Both the position numbers and the translations under genes were made by a program. A DNA stretch of 64,000 nt, taken from assembly GCF_024323335.1 (NCBI RefSeq), contig NC_066580.1:440095351-440159350 (forward strand). Reading direction: 5' to 3'. A model generated the notes under the pieces. That model worked only from the letters and a program-made list of their open reading frames with translations. It made no database searches and was not told where the DNA came from. This DNA is from Lathyrus oleraceus. Its lineage: Eukaryota; Streptophyta; Magnoliopsida; Fabales; Fabaceae. Shown in pieces: positions 1 through 10,921 of this stretch. How positions within the stretch are numbered: the stretch's first letter is position 1; every line of letters begins with the position of its first letter.

Positions 1-354
1 ATGTTGTTGTTCCCCGACTGAGTCTTTTCCATTTTTTGTATGGAATTCCTCTAGTCCCCCAGCAGTTTTAAGTCGTAGCCTGGCCTACGCATAATTCCTT
101 TTTCCCCAGAGTCACTGTCTTCCCAGCGAGTTTTCCTTATGAAACGCATTATGCTCCTGCGGATTTTCGGTCTCTCTGATTTCTTTTCCTTTGTGGCAAT
201 ATTTCCCCACAGAGCATTAACTTTTACATTCATATCATATCCATCATGAGGTCTCTTAGGGACCAAAATTTGTTTCTATATGTTGTTATTTAAGCCTATT
301 CTACTGATTCGACATGAATATTTTAACCTTCGCCTCCTCAGTTAGAATGTCCTT
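1..354 (+). other. 3' UTR end of an Ogre-type element (upstream copy)
   Basis: This is non-coding internal sequence that should directly precede a 3' LTR. It can be aligned by eye with 56820-57157, the 3' UTR end before the LTR at 57171: the same blocks around 'cctggcctacgca', 'ccccagagtc', 'gcattatgctcctg' and 'gaggtctcttagggacc' occur in the same order. The rest of this element lies left of the window. The LTR that follows is therefore the downstream LTR of something to the left, although it also borders element A on its right. Short reverse ORFs here have no recognisable product. Confidence 0.85.
250..264 (+). promoter_or_regulatory. Conserved 3' UTR hairpin
   Basis: GGTCTC-TTA-GGGACC can fold into a 6-bp stem (one G-T pair) with a TTA loop. 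The same 15 bases occur 102-103 nt before the LTR start in all five TGTAAGACC-type 3' UTR ends of the window (also 15508-15522 reverse, 34621-34635, 47323-47337, 57053-57067). Its function is unknown. Confidence 0.6.
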
Positions 355-367
355 AAATAGGGGCAGC
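355..367 (+). promoter_or_regulatory. Polypurine tract before LTR
   Basis: AAATAGGGGCAGC directly abuts the LTR start TGTAAGACC. This is the expected place of the plus-strand priming site, and the same string occurs at 57158-57170 and, reversed, at 15405-15417. Confidence 0.85.
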
Positions 368-1880
368 TGTAAGACCCCAATTTTGACCCTAAGATCCCTC
401 ATGCAATTTCATCATATACATTAGCATTGAGATCATACCTTGGCATTCTCCTTGCCCCTCTTTCATTGGGTTTATTTTGGGGGAGATCACCAAGCACCAT
501 GTGATTGTATCATACTTGTATATCATCATTTTACTAATCAAAATACAAAAAATATGTCTTTGCATTTGCCTAACTCTTTTGTAGGTAGGGCATGATCCCA
601 TTGATCTATCAAGTTCACATCTAGGGTTTGAGACCCTCATGACAAAGAGCACAACCACGAATTGATCCAAGAATGGTTATAAGCATCATATATGAGTCCC
701 CATGACTTCTACATGTCATATTGATCAAGTATTCTTCAAGAGTTTGAGGGTGATTTGCCTTGGAAACCCTAGTTTGACTGGGTATCTTGAGTAACTTCTC
801 CAATAAGCTATCTCGCCAATTGATCAAGTTTCTCAAGGGACACTTCAAAACTCATCATCTTATGCATATATGACCTACCGTGAGCCAATAAAGTCAAAAG
901 AATTGAAGGTTAGCAAGTTGGTCGATGGTGGTTGGCCAGATGAATTCATCTGATCAAAACTCGGTCTCCCTAGACCCTATCTCCTACAATATTAACCATA
1001 TGAAAATTATTCCAAGAGAAACGTTACTCTAAATGACATTACAAACAACTTTCATGTTGATATCTAGAGCTAGTTTTGCTTGGAAAATCATTTTCTATGT
1101 TGAAACATTATAGATCATTTTGTCTAAACCCTAATTTGAAAGTCAACTTCCCAAGGCCATAACATGCTTAATTTTTATGAGATGAAAGATTTCCAAGTTG
1201 CACAATCAAATTCAAGATGTCTACTTCAACTTTGATGTTTGGAGTGAAAGAAAATTCAACTTTTATGAGCATGTGATATGAGGTTACATTATAGGTCATT
1301 TTTGACCTATACCATTGAACAAATGATTTTTCCAAACTTCAAAAATTCATAACTCTATCATTCTAAATCTAAATGCCATGAAATTTGTGAACATTTTGAA
1401 GGTATTTGAAAGAGCTACAACTTTTATGAAGACACTTTTCTCATTTGAAGCTCACATACAAAGTTAAGTAAGATGGAATATTGAGATATATGGCTTAACA
1501 CTTAGAAAATTTTTCAACATGTTGAAATTTCCAAACATCCACCTCAAAATTCTCCATGTTCCATGTTCAAATGAAAAAGTGTTCAACATCAAACTTGTTC
1601 TCCTTGATCCCAGCTTTCCAAAGAACCCAAGTTTATGCATTTTAGATGAAGATTGCTAGGTCTGCGCATGGCTTTAACAGGGCTGCAGCATTGGAAAGAA
1701 TCAAATGTACAAACATCAGTTCACATTGCCTTGCCTTTCAAGCTTCATTCAGACTTCAATATGAATCATTTTGGACCTTAATGCATTGCATCATGGGCCT
1801 GTACATGCCCATGCACTCGTGCCATCCACATTGCCAATTTTGGACAGATTTTGAAGTGTGCAAATATCATTCCCTTTGGC

Positions 1881-1888
1881 TATAAATA
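1881..1888 (+). promoter_or_regulatory. TATA-like box in LTR
   Basis: TATAAATA about 1.5 kb into the LTR. The LTRs of element B have the same octamer at the equivalent place (13882-13889 and 54393-54400, reverse). It is the likely promoter core; transcription itself is not visible from sequence. Confidence 0.55.
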
Positions 1889-4840
1889 GAAGGCTTCTGA
1901 GCTCATTTGAACAACACTTTGCGCGCTAGCTTTGCCCCCCATTGAAACCCTCTCATTCTAAAGGAAAACCTGAGAAATTTTAATTTGAAATTTGAGTTTG
2001 AATCTCAACTGTTGGAGATTCAAGAACTCCAGGATCCAAAGCCTTGCAACCTCTCTCATCACTTCCTGCTAGCTTCTCAAGTGTGATCAGATCGTGTTTG
2101 GAGCAAGCAACATCAAGAACTGCATAGCATTGAAGGTAATTTTCAGAAAGCTCCATCTCTTGGATTCTCACTCAATTCTACTCAACTCTCTTGGATCTTT
2201 GGTTGTCTGAAGTCCTACCAATATAGGCCAAAAGATTGAGTTGCTTAGAGGTCAAAACGAAGCAACTCAGTTGATGCACCTCAAAATTCAACTCCTCATA
2301 TCTTTCTATATATATGGAGTTAGTTAAAATTGAGGTCAGATTCGTGCTCTACGCCATCTTTTCTTTCAGATCATGTCCTCCTTTTTTATTTTGGTGATGG
2401 TTGAGGGTGGACCAGTCCGGTGAGGTATACCGGAGAAGAAGACTGGAGCTCCAGCTCCGGCCGTGTGTTGGCACGTCTCAGACCATAGGATCCTTGCAAA
2501 ACGTTTTAATCTCACGCGTTCGTTCTGAATACCATCCTTACAGCGCATTGACTAGTGTCGATTGTGGAACGCGCGCTGAGGACCACTTGATCTGCCACCT
2601 CAATTAATGAGGGAGATCAACTGGTCCACGTTTTTTTTTATTTTCTGATTTTCATTTTAATCCTTTTATTTTCATTAATTCATATTAAATTTAATACTGA
2701 TCCAAAAAATATGAGAGTTTCACCAAAAAAATTCAAATAATTTCCTCTTTCATATTTTGAATTAAAATTATTTTTTGGATCATTATTAATATTTTTCATG
2801 ATTTAATTGTTTTTATGCATATTTTTAATTGTTTAAAAACACTTTTAAGTCTCCAAAAATAATGACATTTTTTCTCCAAGGTCCTTTGACCTTGTTTGAC
2901 CTATTATAAATCTCTTGGCCATTTATTTGGTGTTTTGAAGAGATTTTAGATTTTTGATCAACCATAATTTAATTTAATTCATTTTTAATTGATTTTTAAT
3001 TGTTTAATTGTGAATAAATTGTGTTGACCAATTGTGATGACTTATTTGAGTTTGACTCTTGTTGTTGGGCCTTGGTCAATGTTGATTTGAATTTGTCAAA
3101 TTAATATCATTGGATTTAGGGGATTATTGGAATGTACATTCCATCTCCCAAAATGAATGGATGATATTAATTTGGCAAAAGTCCTCCTTTGACCAATTTG
3201 AGTTTTGATTCATTCCCCTCCCTCTTCATCTCATTCCCATTCTTTATACATTCATCTTATTTGGCCTATGATATCTCAAAGTCCTAAGGCTAGTTGATTG
3301 AAAAATCAACATAAGTATGGATGAGATTAGGCCACCTCTTTTGCATATTCTTTTTGTGTGTGGTATGTTTCATGAGCATAGTCCACTATACTAGGTCTCT
3401 AACATGCATTAACACCAAAATTCTATTTCCCGATCTCAAATAGTTATCACTTCTACATAAGTCCAATTACGATTGCTTAACATAGCGCTAAATTTGTGAC
3501 ACAAAAAGGCATAGCATTCTAGTTAGTGAGATTGCAAGTCTCCCCTCTTTCATGGTATTGTGTGGAAACTTGGCCTTTTTTCCTTCCTTTGAAAGATGTC
3601 TTGGCTCAGGGATCCATGCTTGTGATAAGTGGGTTGAGTGTTCTCCAAAGAATGACTTAAAAATGAAAAGCAAAAGTAAAACAATACTAACTTCTAACTC
3701 ATTAACAGCTAACATTTAATTTCAAGCCATTTACTTTAATGTCATTTAATTTTAGTCTTTATTCATTTGCCATTATTCATATCATTCTAATTGTTTATGT
3801 TAATGCAATTTTCACTTTATCTATTTGGACCATATTGTGTGATATATCCTATTTGTGTATATTTTGTTTGCTTGTGTGGTCTTTGACCATTAATGTACAT
3901 AATAATAACAAAAACCCTAAAAAACTTTTTGTGTGGACTGTTGGCTTGATCTTGAACAAATGGACTTAGAGTTTAGGCAAAATTCCTATGCTAAAGGACT
4001 TGGCCAATGCCAACTTTTATGAAACCAAGTGCTTGCAATTTGAAACTTCATCTGATACATCATTCAAGATCCCTTTGAGTTCATCTGCAACATGATCATT
4101 GTGAAGCTGTTATTTTAAACATGTGACTTGTGGAATCCATATGTTACATGGGAAAATTTGAAGAAGATCATGGAGTGGCTAAGCTTGGATGTGGCTATCT
4201 TTATTTGATGCCTTGCTCTTCAAGATAATATAATTGTGCATTTGTGTGTTGCTTGATTCTAAATGTCCAAGGGAATTTGGGTTTCTATTGACATTCTTGT
4301 CTATTGGATTGCTACCCATTGGTCAGATCTTTTCAACCCTTAACTTTTAATTTTGTGCATAGGATTAGTCTTTTCATCTCCTCCCCATTTCTTTAATTTC
4401 AAAATCTCTCCCCCTTTTTTTTAAAATCCTCTTTGATTGGACTTATTTTGTTCTAAACTTTGACCACTTTGCAAAAAGATAGAAACTTTGGCCTTATGCC
4501 ATTGCATTTTCAAACTTCTTTTCTTAATCAAACTTGTAAATGAACTTAACTATACTTGACTTAAACTTTCAAAAATCCAAAAAGAACTAACTCATTCAAA
4601 CCATTTTTAGGCCTTTGTGCCTTTCAAACTTAATTTTGTTAGAAGCAATGCATCCACTTTGAAATTTGTATCACGAACTACGAGGTTTTGATCCCTCATT
4701 TTATGTTGGTACGTAGGTACAAGTCTGAAGGTCTTGTCAAACACAAACATATAATTAATGAATTCTCTTCTCAGCTCTCCACTTTATTTATTGTAAACAT
4801 CATTTTGTACAAAAACACATATGCATACAAAAAAGGGATC

Positions 4841-4876
4841 CCTAGGAGTACCTAGGACACTTTGGGTGCTAACACC
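4841..4876 (+). promoter_or_regulatory. Paired hairpins near LTR 3' end
   Basis: CCTAGG-AGTA-CCTAGG (4841-4856) is a 6-bp stem with a 4-nt loop. It is followed by GGTG-CTAA-CACC (4865-4876), a 4-bp stem. Equivalents exist in the LTRs of B, C and D. In D the stem sequence is different yet still pairs, which suggests selection on structure. Confidence 0.6.
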
Positions 4877-4990
4877 TTCCCTCTGTGTAACCAACCCCCT
4901 TACCTATAATCTCTGACATTTTATTAGTTTTGATTTGAAAACTTCTTACTTTTGGGTTTTGTTCGTACTTTTCCCCTTTCCCTTGGAAAC

Positions 4991-4996
4991 AATAAA
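4991..4996 (+). promoter_or_regulatory. Candidate polyadenylation signal
   Basis: AATAAA lies 72 nt before the LTR end, in a block (AATAAAAGTGCGGTGG) shared with the LTRs of element C. Confidence 0.4.
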
Positions 4997-5068
4997 AGTG
5001 CGGTGGTGACTCATGTTATTTGGTGTCTAGCTTATCCATAGCTTGATGATCATGAATTTCCCGCTACA

Positions 5069-5593
5069 GGAAGGCCATTGATTCATGAAGCTGGAGCAGT
5101 GACGTCTCGTCTACACCAGAAATTGAAATTTGTGAAGAATGGAAAGCTTGTCGTTGTTGGTGGAGAAAAGGCGTTATTGGCGAGCAATTTGTCATCCTTT
5201 TCTTACGTTGAAGCTGAGGAGGAGGTTGGAACTCCATTCCAAGCCTTATCTATTGCTGAGGATAAGAAAACTGGGGCACCCATGTCTTCTTTAAAGGATG
5301 CACAAAAGGCTATTGAGGCGGGCAACATTGATCAGTGGGGCCGCATGATAGGGATTGTTGAGAACAAGAATAGGGATAGATTGGGATTTCAACCCGGGTC
5401 GTTCAACGTCAAAACTGAAGTTATACAACCGAGTTTCCACAGTGGAGGGTTCATTCATGGTAATGATCAACACTCAGCTGTTGTGATTGAAGATGGTGAC
5501 GATGAAGATGAAGCTTGCGCCAACTTTGTGACGCATGGCCAGCCTTGCAACAATTGGGTTGTTGTTTACGCCTATTGTTATGCATCGCTCTAA
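5069..5593 (+). pseudogene. Truncated Ogre protease C-terminus (element A)
   Basis: The reading frame opens immediately after the LTR end with GGA AGG CCA, matching the LGRPW region of element B's protease (B residues 251-255), and runs to TAA at 5591. The DTG active site (B residues 179-181) and everything upstream are absent, so no protease activity is possible. The rest is the acidic linker that precedes the intron in Ogre elements; a CNNW stretch just before the stop is shared with B. The last dozen codons are out of frame with B because of a net 2-base deletion. The entry junction has a 2-bp microhomology (AG) between the base following a normal LTR end and the protease sequence. Confidence 0.8.
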
Positions 5594-5843
5594 GTAATTT
5601 GTTTTTCATTTTTTAGAAAAATCCTTCTCTTATGCCTAAGGGAGAAGTGAACATTGTTGGGCATTTCTATTATCATCAATAAAATGCAATTTTATTCATC
5701 CACATCTATGATGTTTTATTTTTACTTTTTGCTTTTCTAAAAACGGTAATCAGAAAAAACATAAATAAATAATAATCTTCCATCTGCATAATATTTGGTC
5801 ACAATTCACTTCTCTAAAATCAAAATATCAAATCATTATACAG
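5594..5843 (+). other. Ogre intron between protease and RT (element A)
   Basis: A GTAATT donor at 5594 follows the stop codon and a TTATACAG acceptor ends at 5843, giving 250 bp. The equivalent segment in B is 252 bp, with the same donor and acceptor contexts. Ogre elements are known to splice an intron here to join gag-pro to pol. In A, frameshifts on both sides would prevent a useful fusion. Confidence 0.7.
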
Positions 5844-6896
5844 GTTGGTTCTCAAACCATTGAATACAATGACCCTACTCCTTCTCCAAACTTTGATTTC
5901 CCTGTGTTTGAGGTTGAGGAAGAAACTGACGATGAAGAAGTATCTGATGAATTATCTCATTTACTTGACCATGAGGAAAAATCCATTTAGTCGTTCGAAG
6001 AGTAGATTGAATTGGTCAACTTGGGTTTCGAAGATGATGTGAAGGAAGTCAAGATTGGGTCTCAACTATGTCCAGAGGCTAAGAAGGGGTTGATTGATCT
6101 TCTTTGAGAATGTTCAGATGTGTTTGCTTGGTCCTATCAACACATGCCCGGTTTGGATTCTGAGATTGTGGAGCATAGATTTCCGTTGAAGCCATAATGT
6201 CCTCCGATCAAGCAAAAGTTGAGGAGGACTCATCCTGATATGGCACTAAAAATCAAAGAGGAAGTACAAAAGCAGATTGATGTTGGTTTTCTTGTTACGT
6301 CCGAATATCTGCAGTGGGTGGCCAATATTGTGCATGTTCCTAAGAAAGATGGAAAAGTTTGCATGTGTGTTGATTATAGAGATTTGAAAAAAGCTAGTCC
6401 GAAAGATGATTTTCCTCTACCACACATTGACATGTTGGTAGACAATACAGCTAAATTCAAAGTCTTTTTGTTTATGGACGGATTTTCCGGTTATAATCAA
6501 ATTAAGATGGCACCTGAAGATATGGAGAAGACCACATTCATTACACCCTGGGGAATATTTTTTTACAGAGTGATGCCTTTCGATTTAAAGAATGTTGGTG
6601 CAACATACCAGAGAGCTATGACCACTCTTTTTCATGATATGATGCATAAAGAGATTGAAGTTTATGTTGATGATATGATTGCCAAATCAAGTGATGAAGA
6701 AGAACATGTTGAGCATTTGTTGAAGTTATTCCAGCGTTTGAGGATGTACAAACTCTGCTTGAATCCCAATAAGTGTACTTTTGGTGTTCGTTCTGGTAAG
6801 TTGTTGGGATTTATCATCAGTGAGAACGGTATTGAGGTTGATCCAGCCAAGGTCAAAGCAATACAAGAGATGCATGCGCCAAAAACTGAGAAGTAA
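5844..6896 (+). pseudogene. Reverse transcriptase, broken (element A)
   Basis: This is Ty3/gypsy reverse transcriptase, which would copy element RNA into cDNA in virus-like particles. From 6219 the frame is open for 225 residues and shows PKKDGK (41-46), VDYRDL (51-56), the first catalytic Asp in FMDGFSGYNQ (85-94) and the catalytic pair in YVDDM (149-153). The 5' part is ruined: a 1-base deletion just after the intron acceptor and in-frame stops at 5988 (TAG), 6003 (TAG), 6105 (TGA) and 6195 (TAA). TAA at 6894 ends the segment. The catalytic residues are still present, but no intact polyprotein can be made. Confidence 0.9.
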
Positions 6897-7586
6897 GTTA
6901 GAGGTTTTCTCGGCCGCTTGAATTATATCTCCAAATTTATATCGCATATGACTGCCACGTATGCGCCTATATTCAATCTTCTTTGGAAAGATCAGTCTTG
7001 TGATTGGACCAGAGATTTCCATAAAGCTTTTGAAAGTATCAAAGAGTATTTGCTCGAACTTCCGATTCTGTCTCCGCCTGTTGAAGGAAGACCCTTGATT
7101 ATGTATTTGATCGTGCTTGATGAGAGTATGAGTTATGTTTTGGGTCAACAAGATGAATCTGGAAAGAAAAAGTATGCAATTTACTACCTCAGTAAGAAGT
7201 TCACTGACTGTAAGACTCGGTATTCTATGCTTGAGAAGACTTATTGCACATTGGCTTGGGCTGCTAAGCGTCTGCGCTAGTATATGTTGAATCATACTAC
7301 TTGGTTGATATCCAAAATGGATCCAATCAAGTACATTTTTTAGAAGCCTGCTTTAACTGGGAGAATTGCCCGTTGGCAGATGTTATTATCCCATTATGAT
7401 AATGAATACCGATATCAAAAAGCGATTAAAGGTAGTGTCTTGGCTGACCATTTGGCTCACCAAATAATTGAAGATTATCTGTCAGTGCAGTATGATTTTC
7501 CTGATGAAGAGATTTTATACTTAAAGATGAAAGATTGTGATGAACCATTGCTTGAAGAAGGGCTAGAACCTGGTTCCCGTTGGGGC
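6897..7586 (+). pseudogene. First (gypsy-type) RNase H and connection, broken (element A)
   Basis: Same frame as the RT. The segment includes YAIYYLSKKFTDCKTRYSMLEK and LAWAAKRLR, typical of the gypsy RNase H. The usual first catalytic Asp position (after MYL) reads IVLDES rather than a normal DAS-type motif, as expected for Tat elements whose original RNase H has decayed. In-frame TAG stops at 7278 and 7341 interrupt it. After the second stop comes the connecting segment with KGSVLADHLAHQ and an acidic stretch leading to the second RNase H. Confidence 0.8.
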
Positions 7587-8212
7587 ATGGTATTTGATGG
7601 AGCTGTTAATTCATAGGGTAATGGCATTGCGGCGGTGATTATTACTCCTTAAGGAACTCATTTTCCGTTTACAGCTAGATTGACTTTCAAGTGTACAAAC
7701 AATATGGCTGAGTATGAAGCTTTCATTATGGGGCTTGAAGAAGCCATTGATATCAGAATCAAATATCTAGATGTCTATGGAGATTCAGCTTTGGTTGTGA
7801 ATCAGATCAAAGGTGAATGGGAGACGAATCAACCTGGTTCAATACCATATAAAGATTATGCGAGGAGGATTTCAACTTTCTTCACAAAGGTTGAGTTTCA
7901 TCATATCCCTCGAGACGAAAACTGGATGGGAGATGCTCTTGCAACGTTGGCTTTAATGATTGTGGTGAAGTTTTGGAATGAAGTTCCCAATTTGACTGTG
8001 ATGCGTCTAGGTAGGCCGGCTCATGTGTTCGTTGTTGAAGAAGTTAAAGATGAGAAGCCATGGTATTTTGATATCAAGAGTTTCCTCCAAAGTCAGATCT
8101 ACCCGCCAGGGGCATCTTTGAAAGATAAAAAGACTTTGAGAAGATTAGCTGGCAACTTCTACCTGAATAATGATGTGCTTTACAAGAGAAACTTTGATAT
8201 GGTTTTGCTTAG
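7587..8212 (+). pseudogene. Second (archaeal-type) RNase H, broken (element A)
   Basis: This is the additional RNase H typical of the Tat lineage, placed between the first RNase H and integrase. Visible catalytic positions are Asp in VFDGA (7596-7598), Glu in NMAEYEAF, Asp in VYGDSALV, and the late motif in DENWMGDALA. Its role would be to degrade the RNA strand of RNA-DNA hybrids. Two stops split it: TAG at 7614 and TAA at 7650. The third acidic residue is the normal Asp here, unlike in element B. A frameshift near 8220 separates it from integrase. Confidence 0.85.
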
Positions 8213-9301
8213 ATGCGTGGATGGATAGACTTATTGATGACTGAAGTCCATGAAGGTTCCTTTGGTACTAATTCCAATGAACATGCTATGGCTAAGAAGA
8301 TATTGAGAGCAGGTTACTATTGGATGAAAATGGAATCTGACTGTTGCAAGTTTGTGAAGAAATGCCCAAAGTGTCAAATTTATGCAGATAAAATTCATGT
8401 TCCTCCCACACTGTTGAAGGCCATTTCCTCTCCATGGCCCTTCTCCATGTGGGGGATTTATATGATTGGCATGATTGATCCCAAAGCTTCGAACGGACAT
8501 CGTTTCATTCTAGTGGCTATTGACAACTTCATAAAGTGGGTTGAAACAGCATCATATGCAAATGTGACCAAGCAAGTTATTGTGAGGTTTATCAAGAATC
8601 AGATTATATGCCTGTATGGTGTACCAAGTAAGATCATTACTGATAATGGATCGAACTTGAACAATAATATGGTGGAAGCTCTTTGCAAAGACTTCAAGAT
8701 TTCACATTATAATTCTTCTCCCCACAGACCCAAGATGAATGGGGCTGTTGAAGCTGCGAATAAGAACATCAAGAAGATCATTCAAAAAATCGTTGTGACA
8801 TATAAAGCTTGGCATGAGATGCTCCCATTTGCTTTGTGTGGGTACCGTACATCCATCCACACTTCAACAGGGGCAACCCATTTCTCTCTTATTTATGGTA
8901 TGGAAGTTGTGCTCCTAATAGAGGTTGAGATCCCATCATGGTGTGTCTTGATGGAAGCCAAGTTGACCGAAGTTGAATGGTGCCAGACCAGATATGACCA
9001 GTTGAACTTAATTGAAGAAAAGAGGTTGATTGCCATATGTCATGGTCAGTTATATCAGCAAAGAATGAAGAAGGAATTTGATAAGAAGGTCAGGCCTCGT
9101 GTGTTTAGAGAAGGTGACCTTGTGCTCAAGAAAATCTTATCTTTCAAACCAAATACTAGGGGCAAATGGACTCCTAGTTATGAAGGCACATATGTTGTTA
9201 AGAGAGCCTTTTCAGGCGGTGCTTTGATTCTCACAACTATGGATGGGGAAGAGTTCACTCTCCCTATAAATGTCGATGTAGTCAAGAAATATTTCTCCTA
9301 A
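8213..9301 (+). pseudogene. Integrase with mutated catalytic Asp (element A)
   Basis: Open for 362 residues. The HHCC zinc-binding N-terminus is His13, His24, Cys51 and Cys54. The catalytic core has Asp144 (TDNGSN) and Glu180 (NGAVEAANK), 35 residues apart between them as in retroviral-type integrases. The first catalytic Asp, in WGIDMIG of element B, is Tyr83 (WGIYMIG) here, which should abolish strand transfer. The C-terminal part has the FREGDLVLKK and GKWTPSYEG blocks seen in every copy of the window. The frame is shifted relative to the upstream pol by a small deletion near 8220, so it could not be made as part of the polyprotein. The open frame is probably chance survival. Confidence 0.9.
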
Positions 9302-10687
9302 AAAGAAAAGAACGGTTCGTTGAGTTGAAAACCCTAAATGCGGCCTAGGCAAAAATGAGTGTCTCGGTGGATTGAAAACTTGAAACGGCGATCCAAGCAA
9401 ACGTTAGAGACATAAAACAGAAATTTATCCCGCTAGATTGAGTACCCCGCCTTGGGGAAATCTAGGCAAAAATTAGGGATTATGGCAAGTAACTGCATTC
9501 AGTTGGTCCTGATCAATGGATACAGTTTTGAGCAAGTCATTCATTTTTTATTCGTCATTCTCAACCAAAGCTAAGAGCACAACAGATATTGAAGTCTGGT
9601 AGGAAGAGTAGTGATCATTGTATTCAATGTAGCCCTTTTTCCATGTAAATTACCGTTTTCAACTTTGTAAAGATCCATGGAGTCTTGTCATTTACGGACT
9701 ACCGTTTTCAGCTAAATAAAAGTGAATTTTTATGATGATAATTTTGAAATAAATTAATAAATAAAGATCATTTTTCTTAAGAATATAAAAGCAATTACAT
9801 TAAGAACAATCGATTTCAGCAAGGAATATCAACACCAGTCTGAGAACAAGTAAGTCTTGACATGCGAAGGCTTGTTGGTATTTCCAAGGCAGTTGGTTTG
9901 GTAATCTTTCCCAAGCAGTTCATCATTCATCCCCATTAGAGTGGAGTTGCCGATCGGTCCCTTTTGCAAATCATTCTCCAGCTGAGTTGTATTCTCACAT
10001 CCTCAGTAAATTGGCTCAGGCCCCGTGCTGAGTTTTATCTCCGGCATTCCCTGGCTGAGTCCATCTTCAGATATCAAAGATCTATGATTCCTGCCAGTTT
10101 TTAGTCTTAAGCAATGTTTGATTTGGTCCCCTGCGAGGTTGTCCCCCATTTGATATGGTGTTGGCCTAAAATTCCCTGCAGGGTTGACAACTTGGATCCT
10201 CAGTAGATCGTTTTTCTCCTTTCCCCAGCTAGGGTTGAGTTATTTAGAGCCAGATTATTAGTGTTCATCCCCAGCATTTTTCTCCAGTTGATGATCCCAT
10301 CTTGTAGAGATTAGCCGAGTGTTGTAGTGGTGATTCAAATCTGTGATATTTGTATCCTTTGTGATAAGTTTTGTCAGCATAATCATCAAACATATACATA
10401 TTCATGCATAAAATACAACATTCAGATATTTCATTATGCATTTGTTATTGCATTTGATTTTTATTATTCTGATTCCCTGCTACGGTGACATTATTTCCCA
10501 TATATGTTCGGTGCGTGTGTTTTCCTCCAATGGTAAAGTGTCAGCCCATTAAGCAGAAAGAATTCAACCTTTCTCTTTTCCCCACTGAGTTATTTCCTCG
10601 TGGATTATTATTGTTTCAATTTCCTCCCTAGTTAATTATCTAGATTGAACCGCTTCCCCTGAGTTATATCCTCATTTGGGTGGAGTC
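9302..10687 (+). other. 3' UTR of element A, first part
   Basis: Non-coding after the integrase stop. It holds blocks found after integrase in the other copies: 'ttgaaaacc...', 'ggcaaaaatta', 'gtaactgcat', 'ccatggagtcttg', and then the pyrimidine-rich stretch with repeated 'ccccagtt/ccccagca' motifs. It breaks at 10687/10688 where element B is inserted and continues at 55885. No gene is seen. Confidence 0.85.
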
Positions 10688-10692
10688 CTTGT
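10688..10692 (+). repeat. Target site duplication of element B, left copy
   Basis: CTTGT immediately before the LTR end TGTAGCGG of element B; the identical CTTGT follows its other end at 55880-55884. Five bases is the normal duplication for Ty3/gypsy integration. Confidence 0.95.
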
Positions 10693-10905
10693 TGTAGCGG
10701 TAAATTCAGGACCATTAAGCTATGGATAAACTGAACATCAATTAAACCAGAGTCACCGCCGCGCTTTTATTGTTTCCAAGGGAAAAGGGAAAAGTACGAA
10801 CAAAACCCAAAGCTAAGAAGTTTTCAAATCAAAACTAATAAAATGTCAGAGATTACAGGTAAGGGGGTTGGTTACACAGAGGGAACGTGTTAGCACCCAA
10901 AGTGT

Positions 10906-10921
10906 CCTAGGTACTCCTAGG
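10906..10921 (-). promoter_or_regulatory. Conserved LTR hairpin (element B 3' LTR)
   Basis: On the element strand CCTAGG-AGTA-CCTAGG, identical to 28172-28187 in the other B LTR and to copies in A and C. The companion GGTGCTAACAC hairpin next to it has only a 3-bp stem here. Confidence 0.6.

Larger units (their letters stand above)
368..5068 (+). repeat. Ogre-type LTR (left LTR bordering element A)
   Basis: This 4701-bp LTR begins TGTAAGACCCC right after a polypurine tract and ends CCGCTACA, giving TG...CA ends. It has the same internal order as the LTRs of element B: TATA-like box near 1881, AT-rich middle, the block CCTAGG-AGTA-CCTAGG at 4841, AATAAA at 4991 and a PBS-like GGTGGTGACTC at 5002. 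It is followed not by a primer site but directly by protease coding sequence. Its first 100 bases differ from the LTR at 57171 (about 15 differences by eye) more than the 57171 LTR differs from element B, so it is not an obvious sister of the right-hand LTR. Confidence 0.9.
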
